DNA from: UBA932 sp031548545
Lineage (GTDB): Bacteria > Bacteroidota > Bacteroidia > Bacteroidales > UBA932
Reading direction: 5' to 3'
DNA: 64,000 nucleotides
Assembly: GCA_031548545.1 (NCBI GenBank)
Contig: JAVBQY010000017.1
Span: 27,335-91,334, forward strand
Within the stretch, counting starts at the first letter, position 1. Every line of letters starts with the position of its first letter. The translations under genes were made by a program, and so were the position numbers. This document shows, in pieces, positions 1 to 8,308 of this stretch. The notes under the pieces were generated by a model. That model was not told where the DNA came from. It saw only the letters and a list, made by a program, of their open reading frames with translations, and did not search any database.

Positions 1-2
1 CG

Positions 3-620
3 CCTGCCGATGTATATGTAATCGCCGTAGATGATAGCGCGATAGAAAGTATTGCAAAAAACATGCCAAAAACAGACAGCCTGGTTGTGCATACGGCCGG
101 TTCGGTGGCTATGGATGTACTCCGGGGCTTTGAAAACCATGGGGTACTTTATCCTTTGCAGACCATTCATCGCAGCTATGCCGCCGATATTGCCGCTGTA
201 CCGTTTTTTATAGAAGCAAATATACGGAAAAATCTGGAAATTATACGCCGGATGGCGCTTTCTTTATCGGAACAGGTGAAGGAAACCGATTCGGTCGCCA
301 GGGCGCGCTTGCATCTGGCTGCGGTGTTTGCCTGTAATTTTGTGAATGAGATGCTGGCCGAGGCGGCGGCGATTGCCGGAAATGACTTTCACAGCCTGGC
401 GCCTTTGTTACAGACCACTGTGGAACGGGCTTTTGCGGTAGCAGACCCACGCGTTGTGCAAACCGGTCCGGCCCGGCGCAGCGACCTGATTACTATGGAG
501 AAACACCTGCAACTGCTTGCCGGTCAGCCGGAATTGCAGGAACTCTACAGGCGATTGTCGGCGCGGATACAGTCCCAAACCACACCTAAGGGTGGCCATC
601 CGGATCTCTTAGTTTCTTAG
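3..620 (+). CDS. Rossmann-like / DUF2520 domain protein (5' truncated)
   Basis: The reading frame is open from the window edge (PADVYVIAVDDSAIESIAKN precedes the first Met at 63), so the N-terminus, with the NAD(P)-binding Gly-rich loop, lies outside the window. What remains is the end of a Rossmann domain (strand VYVIAVDD, then VVHTAGSV) followed by an all-helical domain of the DUF2520 type, including the typical HxAAVFACNFVN helix around residue 105 of the Met-initiated part. The family resembles 6-phosphogluconate-dehydrogenase-like or F420-dependent NADP-reductase-like proteins. No substrate is established that I can name. It is followed at 31 bp by kdsC and then maf, an order I recall as common in Bacteroidetes. 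Family call is firm, function unknown. Confidence 0.85.
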   Translation, partial: PADVYVIAVDDSAIESIAKNMPKTDSLVVHTAGSVAMDVLRGFENHGVLYPLQTIHRSYAADIAAVPFFIEANIRKNLEIIRRMALSLSEQVKETDSVARARLHLAAVFACNFVNEMLAEAAAIAGNDFHSLAPLLQTTVERAFAVADPRVVQTGPARRSDLITMEKHLQLLAGQPELQELYRRLSARIQSQTTPKGGHPDLLVS

Positions 621-645
621 TTTCTTCATCTCTTAGTTTTTTAGT
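605..645. repeat. Short degenerate TCTTAGTT repeats
   Basis: Three or four imperfect copies of an octamer (TCTTAGTT, CTTAGTTT) fill the gap between the DUF2520 gene and kdsC. The complementary form AACTAAGA recurs in other intergenic gaps of this window (about 56605-56656, 32691-32710, 6072-6094). Read as a low-complexity intergenic repeat family, not as a gene. Confidence 0.55.
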
Positions 646-651
646 AAAAAT

Positions 652-1173
652 ATGGATTATAAAGCAAAATTAGAAAAGATTAAAGCCTTCGCTTTTGATG
701 TGGATGGCGTGTTTACCGACGGACAGGTGTTGGTTAGTGAGAGCGGCGACTTGCTGCGTTCGTATAATGCGAAGGACGGGTATGCGGTACGTCTGGCAGT
801 GGAACATGGGTATCATGTGGCCATTATTACCGGCGGATCGTCACAAACCATAGCCAAGCGTTTTCATCCCCTGGGTGTCTTTGATATTTATCTTAAATCA
901 TTTTATAAGCTTCCTGATTTTCAGCATTTTTGTGAAAAATATAACTTGCAGCCCGACGAGGTCTTGTTCATGGGGGATGATATCCCTGATATAGAGATCA
1001 TGAAGCACTGCGGCATAGCTACCTGCCCTGCCGATGCCGTACCCGAAGTGAAAGAAGCGGCCCATTATATTTCAGCCTTTCCCGGCGGAGCTACCTGTAT
1101 CCGCGATGTGATCATGCAGGTGATGAAGGTGCAGGGCAAATGGAATATCTGTCCGAAAACGGTATCTCAATAG
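652..1173 (+). CDS. kdsC: 3-deoxy-D-manno-octulosonate 8-phosphate phosphatase (KdsC type)
   Basis: A 173-residue HAD-superfamily phosphatase of subclass C0, without a cap domain, the usual size for KdsC. It dephosphorylates Kdo-8-phosphate to Kdo in the cytoplasm, supplying the inner-core sugar of lipopolysaccharide. Motif I is FDVDGVFTDG at residues 15-24 (nucleophile D16, acid D18). Motif II is IITGG near residue 60, and the motif IV acids are GDD at 108-110. The upstream enzyme KdsA is encoded separately at 30366-31178 on the other strand, so the pathway is split within the window. It lies between a DUF2520 gene and maf on the same strand and is probably cotranscribed. The ATG follows an A-rich stretch. 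Confidence 0.9.
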   Translation: MDYKAKLEKIKAFAFDVDGVFTDGQVLVSESGDLLRSYNAKDGYAVRLAVEHGYHVAIITGGSSQTIAKRFHPLGVFDIYLKSFYKLPDFQHFCEKYNLQPDEVLFMGDDIPDIEIMKHCGIATCPADAVPEVKEAAHYISAFPGGATCIRDVIMQVMKVQGKWNICPKTVSQ

Positions 1174-1238
1174 CACAGCCGGATGCGCAGGCGGAGTAGT
1201 TGCTTTTTATGGATAGAGAATCTGAAAATTAATAAGCT

Positions 1239-1841
1239 ATGTTGTTGAATACGTTAAAGTCCTATAAGGTCATTTTAGCCTCCGGCTCGCCGCGCAGGAA
1301 AGAATTGCTGAAAGGAATGGGGATAGCCTACACGGTGGAACTGAATCAGGCAGTCGATGAAACTTATCCGGCAGATCTTCCGCTGCAGGAGGTTCCGGCT
1401 TTTTTGGCCCGCCTGAAATCGCAGGCCTTTGGCAGGGCGCTTGACAGGGATGAATTGCTGATTACGGCGGATACGGTGGTGCTTTGTAATCACCAGCTCT
1501 TGGGCAAGCCGGCCGATGCCGGTGATGCCGTGCGTATGTTACACATTTTATCCGGGAACAAGCATGAAGTCCTTACGGGCGTTTGTATACGTACACATGA
1601 CAGGGAACTTGTTTTTACGGCGCAGTCTACGGTGAGTTTCCGTTTGTTGTCATCCGATGAATTGAACTATTATGTGGAGACCTGTAAGCCTTTTGATAAA
1701 GCCGGCGCCTATGGCGTACAGGAATGGATCGGATATATCGGGATAGACCATATTGAAGGATCCTATTTTAATGTGATGGGGCTACCCACTCAGCGCTTGT
1801 ATGTTGAGCTGAATCGTTTTTTAGAAGAAATGAACGGCTAA
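1239..1841 (+). CDS. maf: Maf-family nucleoside triphosphate pyrophosphatase
   Basis: A 200-residue Maf/Ham1-fold protein. The N-terminus VILASGSPRRKELL (residues 11-24) is the family signature that grips the triphosphate, and ITADTVV (75-81) contributes a metal-binding aspartate. Family members hydrolyse non-canonical or canonical NTPs (dTTP, UTP, m5CTP) to monophosphates and pyrophosphate and act in nucleotide housekeeping. The older name is septum-formation protein. Length is normal and no key residue appears missing. It starts 65 bp after kdsC on the same strand and converges with the minus-strand exonuclease gene 30 bp downstream. Whether it is the YhdE (dTTP/UTP) or YceF (m7GTP) type cannot be decided by eye. 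Confidence 0.92.
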   Translation: MLLNTLKSYKVILASGSPRRKELLKGMGIAYTVELNQAVDETYPADLPLQEVPAFLARLKSQAFGRALDRDELLITADTVVLCNHQLLGKPADAGDAVRMLHILSGNKHEVLTGVCIRTHDRELVFTAQSTVSFRLLSSDELNYYVETCKPFDKAGAYGVQEWIGYIGIDHIEGSYFNVMGLPTQRLYVELNRFLEEMNG

Positions 1842-1871
1842 AGTTTACGTAGTGCCTTCATCTCTGTTCGT

Positions 1872-2459
1872 TTATCGACTTTTTGGCATAGTCTGCAGTC
1901 TTAGGAATATTTCCCTGCACACCCAGGCGTCGGTAGCGGCATAACGCTGTTGCGGGGGCGTGAGGGTCTCACTTTCCCAGTTCGTGAGCCGTTGGCCTTT
2001 TGAGATATTGATGCCCAGTACCACTTCGGCCATTTTCTTCAATCCCTTATGCTCAATGCCATAATCGCCCACCATCTTTTGGAGGTCAAAGAATGCATTG
2101 GGGGTGAAATCGCAGAGCCTGTTCAGTGTCCGGATATCATCGTGGATGGCGGCGCCTATTTTTGTTATTTTACGGTTGGCCAGCAGGGCGCAGATCTCCG
2201 GCGTTAATCCTGTTTTGTTCAGACGAAAAAGATAGGCTCTTTTATCATCCGATAATTGCAGAAGGGCTACTTTACGGCTGCGGCTTTCAGCGCTGTTGAA
2301 GGCCGGCCGCGTTTCCGTATCAAAACCCAGCAGGGGTTGCTGCGATAAATAAGCTACGGCATCGGCAATAGCTTCCGGTTTATCTATTACAATAATTTCT
2401 CCGTCAAAGGAGGTGGTGGTTTCAGCTACACCATCGTAATCTTCCGTCCTTAGTTTCAT
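1872..2459 (-). CDS. 3'-5' exonuclease, WRN/RNase D-like DEDDy
   Basis: A 195-residue single-domain DEDDy exonuclease. The catalytic residues are visible: D47 and E49 in LLGFDTE, an aspartate in the IHDD stretch (107-108), and Y173 with D177 in YAATDAW. The spacing and the LTNWESETLTPPQQ stretch resemble the exonuclease domain of Werner helicase rather than RNase D, which carries additional HRDC domains. It should remove nucleotides from 3' ends of DNA (or RNA). Its start codon lies 38 bp inside the 3' end of recQ in another frame, so the two are translationally coupled. Helicase and exonuclease, fused in human WRN, are here adjacent separate proteins. Confidence 0.88.
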   Translation of the reverse strand: MKLRTEDYDGVAETTTSFDGEIIVIDKPEAIADAVAYLSQQPLLGFDTETRPAFNSAESRSRKVALLQLSDDKRAYLFRLNKTGLTPEICALLANRKITKIGAAIHDDIRTLNRLCDFTPNAFFDLQKMVGDYGIEHKGLKKMAEVVLGINISKGQRLTNWESETLTPPQQRYAATDAWVCREIFLRLQTMPKSR

Positions 2460-4332
2460 GGGCTTTTCCGTTTTCTATCAACCATCGCAATACTTTAATC
2501 GTCTTTTCATTGTTGCCTTTTATAGCATCAACACATTCTACGATGGTGTAATCGTTGTCGTTAATGATTCGTTTTAATTCAGTTAATATAAGGTCAAATT
2601 CATATTTACTCAAGTCCAGTTCATTGCGTGCGGTGCACACATCACAGCGGCCGCAACGGTAGCTCTCTGTTTCTCCGAAATAGGCCAGCAGCTGCTGGCT
2701 GCGGCAGCGGGTCGTGCTTTCGGCGTATTGCAGCATGGCGCCCATCCGTTGTGCATAGCGCTGTTTGCGGACCTGGTAATTCTCGTGCGAGATACGCAGG
2801 TTCTTATCATCAAGCCGCTCTTCGTTGAAAATGATCAGCGGCGTGCGCTTGCGGGGGATATAGGAGATTACGTGCATGCGGGAGAGGCGCAGCAGCTTTT
2901 CCGTAATAGCGGCAGTGGTGGTGTTCGTGATTTTGGCGAGGTACGCTTCGTCTATTCCCGTAAAGTTGGAAAAGAGGCCGGAGTAAGCCCGTAACAGCAG
3001 TTTAATAAAGAAGTCCAGGTCTTCGTTGTCTACCTGTATCTTATAAAGTTCTTCGCGGTTAACGGTGAACAGTAAACGGGTGGGGTTGTTCAGTTCGTCG
3101 GTGACTTCCAGGTAGCCTTCGCGCGCCAGGCATTGCAGGGCGCCGAATGCTGTGAGCGAATGCACCCCGTGGCGTACGGAAAAGTCCATCAGGCTGAAGT
3201 CATGGACCGTACCCTTGCCTGCACCGTATGGATGATTGTAGTAGCTGTAGATGTCCTGGTATACTTTGCGTATGGTTTCTATGTTAGGAAAAGCGACCCT
3301 GAAACGTTGCTCCAGCTTGAGCTTGTCGGAGTCGTTATACAGGAGTACGGCATAGGCTGTTTTTTCATCGCGGCCACCGCGGCCGGCTTCCTGGAAATAG
3401 GCTTCGATACTTTCGGGTAGGTCTATGTGTACGACAAAACGTACGTCCGGTTTATCTATGCCCATGCCAAAGGCATTGGTGCAAACTACTATGCGGGTTT
3501 TTCCGCTTTTCCATTCGTCCTGCTTAAGGCTGCGCTGCTCGGCGCTGAGTCCTGCATGGTAAAAATCGGCGCTGATGCCGTGTTCCAGCAACAGTTTGGC
3601 TATATCCTGCGTGTCCCGCCGGTTGCGCACGTAGACCACGCCGGTTCCCGGGATACTGTTGCATATATTCAGGAGTTGCTTGTTTTTATCTTCGGTGCGG
3701 CGTACCACATATACCAGGTTTTTTCGCTCAAAGCTTTTCTGGAGCAGATTGGGCTTTGCGAATTTTAGCTTCTCCATGATATCCCTGGCGACTTCGGGAG
3801 TGGCGGTGGCCGTTACGGCCAGTACGGGAACGCCGGGCAGCAGTTCCCGGATGCCTGCAATTTGCAGATAGGAGGGCCTGAAATCATAACCCCATTGGGA
3901 AATACAATGTGATTCATCTACCGCTATCAGGTTCACATTCATTTTCTGCACCCTGGCGCGGAACAAATCGGTGCCCAGGCGCTCCGGTGATAAATACAGA
4001 AATTTATAATCGCCATAAGCCGCATTATCCAAAGCTATGTCCATTTCACGGGCCGTCATACCCGAATAAACCGCCAGGGCTTTAATGCCGCGTTTGTTCA
4101 GGTTTTCGACCTGGTCTTTCATGAGGGCGATGAGCGGCGTTACTACCAGACAGATGCCGTCTTTTGCCAGGGCCGGCACCTGAAAGGTGATGGATTTTCC
4201 TCCGCCTGTGGGCATCAGGGCCAGGGTGTCTTCGCCGTGGTACACTTTTTGTACTATTTCTTCCTGCAGCGGGCGAAATTCGCTATACCCCCAGTATTGC
4301 TGTAATATTTTGCGGAAAAGATTCAAATGCAA
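2422..4332 (-). CDS. recQ: ATP-dependent DNA helicase RecQ
   Basis: A 636-residue RecQ-family 3'-5' DNA helicase. It has Walker A MPTGGGKS (40-47), Walker B DESH (139-142) followed by the RecQ-typical CISQWGYDFRPSY aromatic loop, a helicase C-terminal domain with QEAGRGGRD, and the RQC zinc-binding cysteines in CRSQQLLAYFGE...CGRCDVC. After the zinc site comes a winged-helix-like region ending in RWCS. I see no HRDC domain, as in many short bacterial RecQs. The role is recombination and fork repair. It is translationally coupled to the downstream WRN-like exonuclease. The start ATG at 4332 gives MHLNLFRKILQQYWGY, a normal RecQ N-terminus. Confidence 0.95.
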   Translation of the reverse strand: MHLNLFRKILQQYWGYSEFRPLQEEIVQKVYHGEDTLALMPTGGGKSITFQVPALAKDGICLVVTPLIALMKDQVENLNKRGIKALAVYSGMTAREMDIALDNAAYGDYKFLYLSPERLGTDLFRARVQKMNVNLIAVDESHCISQWGYDFRPSYLQIAGIRELLPGVPVLAVTATATPEVARDIMEKLKFAKPNLLQKSFERKNLVYVVRRTEDKNKQLLNICNSIPGTGVVYVRNRRDTQDIAKLLLEHGISADFYHAGLSAEQRSLKQDEWKSGKTRIVVCTNAFGMGIDKPDVRFVVHIDLPESIEAYFQEAGRGGRDEKTAYAVLLYNDSDKLKLEQRFRVAFPNIETIRKVYQDIYSYYNHPYGAGKGTVHDFSLMDFSVRHGVHSLTAFGALQCLAREGYLEVTDELNNPTRLLFTVNREELYKIQVDNEDLDFFIKLLLRAYSGLFSNFTGIDEAYLAKITNTTTAAITEKLLRLSRMHVISYIPRKRTPLIIFNEERLDDKNLRISHENYQVRKQRYAQRMGAMLQYAESTTRCRSQQLLAYFGETESYRCGRCDVCTARNELDLSKYEFDLILTELKRIINDNDYTIVECVDAIKGNNEKTIKVLRWLIENGKAHETKDGRLRWCS

Positions 4333-4391
4333 CTATTAGAAATGACTATTTACAAAAGGTCGGAGTTATGAACAAACAAGCAATTAATCTA

Positions 4392-4399
4392 CAAAAATA
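4392..4399 (-). promoter_or_regulatory. Candidate -7 element for recQ
   Basis: Read on the minus strand the sequence is TATTTTTG, a match to the Bacteroidetes -7 consensus TAnnTTTG. It lies about 60 nt upstream of the recQ start and is back to back with the pckA promoter element. No clear -33 element was found. Confidence 0.45.
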
Positions 4400-4412
4400 C
4401 AAATAAATTTTG

Positions 4413-4420
4413 TAGATTTG
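4413..4420 (+). promoter_or_regulatory. Candidate -7 element for pckA
   Basis: TAGATTTG matches the Bacteroidetes primary-sigma -7 consensus TAnnTTTG. The expected transcription start is around 4424, giving an AU-rich leader of about 50 nt before the ATG at 4476. Confidence 0.6.
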
Positions 4421-4475
4421 CGACGTTTTCTTTTGTATTAAGATAAATTAATAATATATTTAAAATCAGATTATT

Positions 4476-6068
4476 ATGGAAAGGTTAGATTTAAGCAAGT
4501 ATGGTATCACAGGTGTTAAAGAAGTGATACACAACCCTTCGTATGAAGAATTATTCCAGGCTGAGATGAGCCCGAAAAATGAAGGTTTTGAAAAAGGCGT
4601 GCTGACCAATACCGGCGCCGTAGCCGTAAAAACTGGTGTTTTTACCGGTCGTTCGCCCAAAGACCGCTATATTGTTAAGGATGCCGTATCTGAAAATACG
4701 ATTTGGTGGGACGGTACCATCAACCGCCCGGTAAACGGCGAAGTATGGAACGAGCTGAAAGGACTGGTACAGCATGAACTTTCCAACAAAGAACGTTTGT
4801 ATGTGGTCGATACATATTGCGGCACTAATAAGGATACCCGCATGAAAGTGCGCTTTATTATGGAAGTGGCCTGGCAGGCGCACTTTGTAACCAATATGTT
4901 TATTCGTCCTTCACACTTCGAACTGGCTAACTTTGGTGAGCCTGATTTTGTGGTGATCAACGGTTCCAAATGTACCAACCCCAACTGGAAGCAACATGGT
5001 CTGAACTCAGAAGTGTTCGTGTTGTTCAACCTGACCGAAAAAATGCAAATCATCGGCGGTACCTGGTATGGCGGCGAAATGAAGAAAGGTATGTTCTCTA
5101 TGATGAACTATTACCTGCCTCAAAAAGGTATGGCCTCTATGCACTGCTCGGCCAATGTAGGCGAAAAAGGCGATGTGGCTGTATTCTTCGGCCTTTCCGG
5201 TACCGGTAAAACGACCCTCTCCGCCGACCCCAAACGTTACCTGATCGGTGACGATGAGCACGGCTGGGATGATAATGGCGTGTTTAACTACGAAGGCGGT
5301 TGCTATGCCAAGGTGATCAACCTGAGCCAGGAAAATGAACCCGATATCTGGCGCGCTATCCGTCGTGACGCCCTCTTGGAAAACGTAACCGTAAAAGAAG
5401 ACGGTACGCCCGACTATGCCGACGGTTCTATCACTGAAAATACCCGTGTATCTTATCCTATCTATTTTATCAATAAAATTGTAGCGCCTTCAAAAGCAGG
5501 CCACGCCAGCAAGATCATTTATCTTTCGGCTGATGCCTTCGGTGTATTGCCTCCGGTATCTATCCTGGATGACAATCAGGCGCAATACCATTTCCTTTGC
5601 GGCTATACCTCAAAACTGGCCGGCACGGAACGCGGTATTACCGAACCCGTACCTTCTTTCTCTCCTGCTTTCGGCGAAGCCTTCTTAACGCTGCACCCCA
5701 CCATGTATGCTTCAACTTTGTCTAAAAAGATGAAAGAAAATAATGCGAAAGCATATTTGGTAAACACCGGATGGAATGGTACCGGCAAGCGTATCTCCAT
5801 TAAGGATACCCGCGCCATTATTGATGCTATTATCGATGGGTCTATTGATAAAGCGGAAACCGTACATATTCCCGTCCTGAACCTGACAGCGCCCAAAGCC
5901 CTGAACAACGTATCGGAAGGCATCCTTGACCCCCGTGATACCTACAAGGATGTGAAAGAATGGGAAGAAAAGGCCAAGAGCCTTGGCGCCAAGTATGTGA
6001 AGAACTTTGAACAGTACTGCGATACCGAAGCCGGCAAGGCCCTGATCCCCGCCGGTCCGCAACTCTAA
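4476..6068 (+). CDS. pckA: Phosphoenolpyruvate carboxykinase (ATP)
   Basis: A 530-residue ATP-type PEPCK, full length for the family. It interconverts oxaloacetate + ATP and PEP + CO2 + ADP. In anaerobic Bacteroidetes it commonly runs in the carboxylating direction to feed fumarate reduction and make ATP. Visible motifs are the P-loop GLSGTGKTT (239-247), the kinase-2 metal site IGDDEHGW (257-264), an RSPKDRYIV substrate loop near residue 59, and TRVSYPIYFINKI after residue 320. It is monocistronic, with its own promoter and a rho-independent terminator immediately downstream. Codon use is strongly biased towards C-ending codons compared with the next gene, consistent with high expression. 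Confidence 0.97.
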   Translation: MERLDLSKYGITGVKEVIHNPSYEELFQAEMSPKNEGFEKGVLTNTGAVAVKTGVFTGRSPKDRYIVKDAVSENTIWWDGTINRPVNGEVWNELKGLVQHELSNKERLYVVDTYCGTNKDTRMKVRFIMEVAWQAHFVTNMFIRPSHFELANFGEPDFVVINGSKCTNPNWKQHGLNSEVFVLFNLTEKMQIIGGTWYGGEMKKGMFSMMNYYLPQKGMASMHCSANVGEKGDVAVFFGLSGTGKTTLSADPKRYLIGDDEHGWDDNGVFNYEGGCYAKVINLSQENEPDIWRAIRRDALLENVTVKEDGTPDYADGSITENTRVSYPIYFINKIVAPSKAGHASKIIYLSADAFGVLPPVSILDDNQAQYHFLCGYTSKLAGTERGITEPVPSFSPAFGEAFLTLHPTMYASTLSKKMKENNAKAYLVNTGWNGTGKRISIKDTRAIIDAIIDGSIDKAETVHIPVLNLTAPKALNNVSEGILDPRDTYKDVKEWEEKAKSLGAKYVKNFEQYCDTEAGKALIPAGPQL

Positions 6069-6071
6069 GAA

Positions 6072-6094
6072 AAGTGACTAAGTCGCTAGTCGCT
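6072..6094. repeat. ACTAAG/CTTAGT inverted pair after pckA
   Basis: Between the pckA stop and its terminator lies a short segment with ACTAAG and CTTAGT arms around an AGTCGCT core. It belongs to the same ACTAAG-type intergenic words seen in several gaps of this window. No function is evident. Confidence 0.4.
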
Positions 6095-6108
6095 TAGTAT
6101 TTTAATTA

Positions 6109-6140
6109 AATCCCTGTGGTGTGAAACTACGGGGATTTTT
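6109..6140 (+). terminator. Rho-independent terminator of pckA
   Basis: The 11-bp stem AATCCCTGTGG / CTACGGGGATT (two G-U pairs) with a 7-nt loop is followed by a T-run. It lies 40 bp after the pckA stop codon. A GTG inside it (6121) could extend the next ORF upstream, but that is unlikely to be a real start. Confidence 0.8.
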
Positions 6141-6192
6141 ATATCTTTGTGATCCTTTAAATTATTTAACCTGTAAAAAAAACTTGCGGCTT

Positions 6193-6813
6193 ATGAAAAA
6201 GATGGTGTTGTTAATGGCATTATTGCTTGTTGTTTCTTTGACGGCTAATGCGCAAAATGAAGTCAATGTACAAGGCGAAAATGCGAAGAAATGGTGGGTT
6301 GGGGGAGCGGTTGGATTGACAGTGAAAACAAGTTCTGATCTGAATCAGAAGGCTATTTCCGGAAAATTGTTGCCGGAGTTTGGTAAAAATTTTTCGAAGA
6401 ATTGGGCCTTGGGATTCTCTCTTGGCTATGCACATGAAGAGGATTTCGAGCTATCTGGTTCTAATTCTAAGCCTATAAAGGCGATTGTAGATGAGGTTCA
6501 GGCGGCGATTTTTGTCCGGTTCTCATTTTTGCAGGGTAGCTTTGGCAAGGCCTTTATTGATGGTGGGCTACAGTTTGGTTCTGGCAGGCTTTATGCTAAT
6601 AATTCCTATAGTTCGAGTGCTACTACGTTTGTTAGTGTAGCTATTGGGTTTACCCCCGGTGTTTCTGTGAACCTTACCGATGCTATCCAGTTGATTGGTA
6701 AGTTTGGATTCTTAGGCATACAATATGCTAAGGTGAAAGAAACATCTGCAATAAGTTATGGCTTTGATTTTGATTTGAGCCAATTTCAGCTGGGTGTGAA
6801 TGTGAAGTTTTAA
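6193..6813 (+). CDS. Outer-membrane beta-barrel protein
   Basis: A 206-residue protein starting MKKMVLLMALLLVVSLTANAQ, a signal peptide with a signal-peptidase-I site after AQ, the usual end of Bacteroidetes signal peptides. The mature part alternates hydrophobic and polar residues in strands (WWVGGAVGLTVKTSS, WALGFSLGYAHE, FLQGSFGKAFIDGGLQFGS) and ends in an aromatic strand (FQLGVNVKF), as in small OmpW/OprF-like barrels. I chose the ATG at 6193 because the upstream in-frame GTG lies inside the pckA terminator and would spoil the signal peptide. The gene is less GC-rich than its neighbours. Its stop codon overlaps the next ATG (TAATG), so the two are coupled. Specific function unknown. Confidence 0.8.
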   Translation: MKKMVLLMALLLVVSLTANAQNEVNVQGENAKKWWVGGAVGLTVKTSSDLNQKAISGKLLPEFGKNFSKNWALGFSLGYAHEEDFELSGSNSKPIKAIVDEVQAAIFVRFSFLQGSFGKAFIDGGLQFGSGRLYANNSYSSSATTFVSVAIGFTPGVSVNLTDAIQLIGKFGFLGIQYAKVKETSAISYGFDFDLSQFQLGVNVKF

Positions 6814-7598
6814 TGAATAATAGCTACAATGTATATATAGATGCTATGGAAAAAAATCGTTGTGTACAATGCGGTGCGGAGAATGATGCCGGCCTGAAAT
6901 ATTGTAAAGCCTGTGGTTTTACCTTACCCAGGCTTGAGCCTGAACGGAGGCGTAACACCGTGCCTTTACGGCCGAATAAGGACAGGGCGCAGATGGCGGT
7001 GATATGGCTGTGGATCTTTCTGCTGTTACAAATACCTGCAACGTTTATAAGCGGATTGTGGTCGCAAATTTCGTATGTGATTATCTACAGCGAGCATATT
7101 CCTTTGGCTGCGATAACCGCTACTATGTTGGCGCAACTGCTGTTGGGATTCTTGGTCATTACTGTTTCTATCTTTTCCATGATCACCTTCTTGATGTGGT
7201 TTCACCGCGCTTATTACAACTTGCGCCAACTAAAAGGGCAAGGCTTGCTATACCGTACCGGCTGGGCTACCGGCGCCTGGTTCGTCCCCATTCTTCATTT
7301 ATACAGGCCTTACAGGATGATGAATGAGTTGTTCCGTGAGTCCAAACGTATATTGGAGGAAAGAGGAAATACAGTGAAATTACCGCGGAATATATCCATC
7401 TGGTGGTGGCTCTCTATTTTTATATCCGTATTACCTACAATGCCGCTCGTAGTGGCGACAAGTCTGCAGCTGAGCTTTCCGCCGGCCCTGGCCACCGGCC
7501 TGCAGGGGGCACAATGGGGACTGCAGTTGGTAAATTGGTTCCTGACCGTAAAAATTATCAGGAATTACTCGAAAATAGAACGCCTGCTGTCGGAATAG
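6813..7598 (+). CDS. Zinc-ribbon plus DUF4328 membrane protein
   Basis: 261 residues. Near the N-terminus is a zinc ribbon with two CxxC pairs, CVQCGAENDAGLKYCKACG. A linker rich in Pro/Arg follows, then several hydrophobic helices (MAVIWLWIFLLLQIPATFI, LLLGFLVITVSIFSMITFL, TGWATGAWFVPI, ISIWWWLSIFISVLP). The WFHRAYYNLRQL and PYRMMNELF segments are typical of the DUF4328 family, whose function is not known. Two starts are possible: ATG at 6813, overlapping the previous stop, or ATG at 6846 (MEKNRC), which begins just before the zinc ribbon as in most relatives. The second may be the true start. Confidence 0.75.
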   Translation: MNNSYNVYIDAMEKNRCVQCGAENDAGLKYCKACGFTLPRLEPERRRNTVPLRPNKDRAQMAVIWLWIFLLLQIPATFISGLWSQISYVIIYSEHIPLAAITATMLAQLLLGFLVITVSIFSMITFLMWFHRAYYNLRQLKGQGLLYRTGWATGAWFVPILHLYRPYRMMNELFRESKRILEERGNTVKLPRNISIWWWLSIFISVLPTMPLVVATSLQLSFPPALATGLQGAQWGLQLVNWFLTVKIIRNYSKIERLLSE

Positions 7599-7626
7599 AA
7601 AATTTCGAGGCTTTTCGGCTATATTT

Positions 7627-8286
7627 TTAGGGCAAGAAATCTACCGTCCCTGTGGCTATGTGGTAGATGGCGCCCACAATGGTGATTTCGCCATCTGCAA
7701 ATAGCGCTGCCAGTATGGGATCGGAAGTTTGTAGTTGTTGCATCACATAGCGTATATGTGATATGGTGCAACGTTCAAGCGGATCTCCCGGACATTGGAG
7801 TAAATCGTGTTGCTCGGGCTCTGCTTTGATGGCATCAACGATTTGTGCAATATGACCGGGCACATCATTGTCGTGGGCATGTTCGATAAATGTTTTTATG
7901 GCGCCACAATTATCATGGCCCATTACAATGATGAGTTTAGCGCCCAAATGTTCAGCCGCATATTCTATACTTCCCATTTCCAGATCGCCCACCACATGGC
8001 CGGCTGTGCGTACAGTGAAGATGTCGCCCAAACCCTGGTCAAAAATGATTTCGGGCGGTATGCGGGAATCCGAGCAACTTACCACTACGGCAAATGGTGA
8101 TTGTCCGTCGGTCAATGCATGAAGCCGGATACTGTCTTGGTGTTGGTGAGTGGCCTGACCCTTATAAAATCGCTGGTTCCCCTCACAAAGCTGTTGTAGA
8201 AAACGATTTGTATTTTCATGTTCCCCGGCAAAAGCCAGGGATACAGATACAAAGAGTATATATAGGGATAGGGTGATTTTTTTCAT
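7627..8286 (-). CDS. Secreted beta-class carbonic anhydrase
   Basis: A 219-residue beta-carbonic anhydrase that interconverts CO2 and bicarbonate. The zinc ligands are visible as C71 with the D73/R75 dyad (SCSDSR) and H124 with C127 (GHDNCGA). Unlike most bacterial beta enzymes it begins with a signal peptide (MKKITLSLYILFVSVSLAFA), so it should act in the periplasm or be lipid-free and exported. It is the last gene of a minus-strand run from the CotH lipoprotein gene. Bicarbonate supply could serve the PEPCK carboxylation route, but that is inference. It converges with the DUF4328 gene 28 bp away. Confidence 0.92.
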   Translation of the reverse strand: MKKITLSLYILFVSVSLAFAGEHENTNRFLQQLCEGNQRFYKGQATHQHQDSIRLHALTDGQSPFAVVVSCSDSRIPPEIIFDQGLGDIFTVRTAGHVVGDLEMGSIEYAAEHLGAKLIIVMGHDNCGAIKTFIEHAHDNDVPGHIAQIVDAIKAEPEQHDLLQCPGDPLERCTISHIRYVMQQLQTSDPILAALFADGEITIVGAIYHIATGTVDFLP

Positions 8287-8308
8287 AATGTACTTCGCGT
8301 CCTACCTA

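Noticed and set aside
6121..6192. Upstream GTG extension of the beta-barrel gene
   Set aside because: It lies in the pckA terminator and would put 24 non-signal residues before a good signal peptide.
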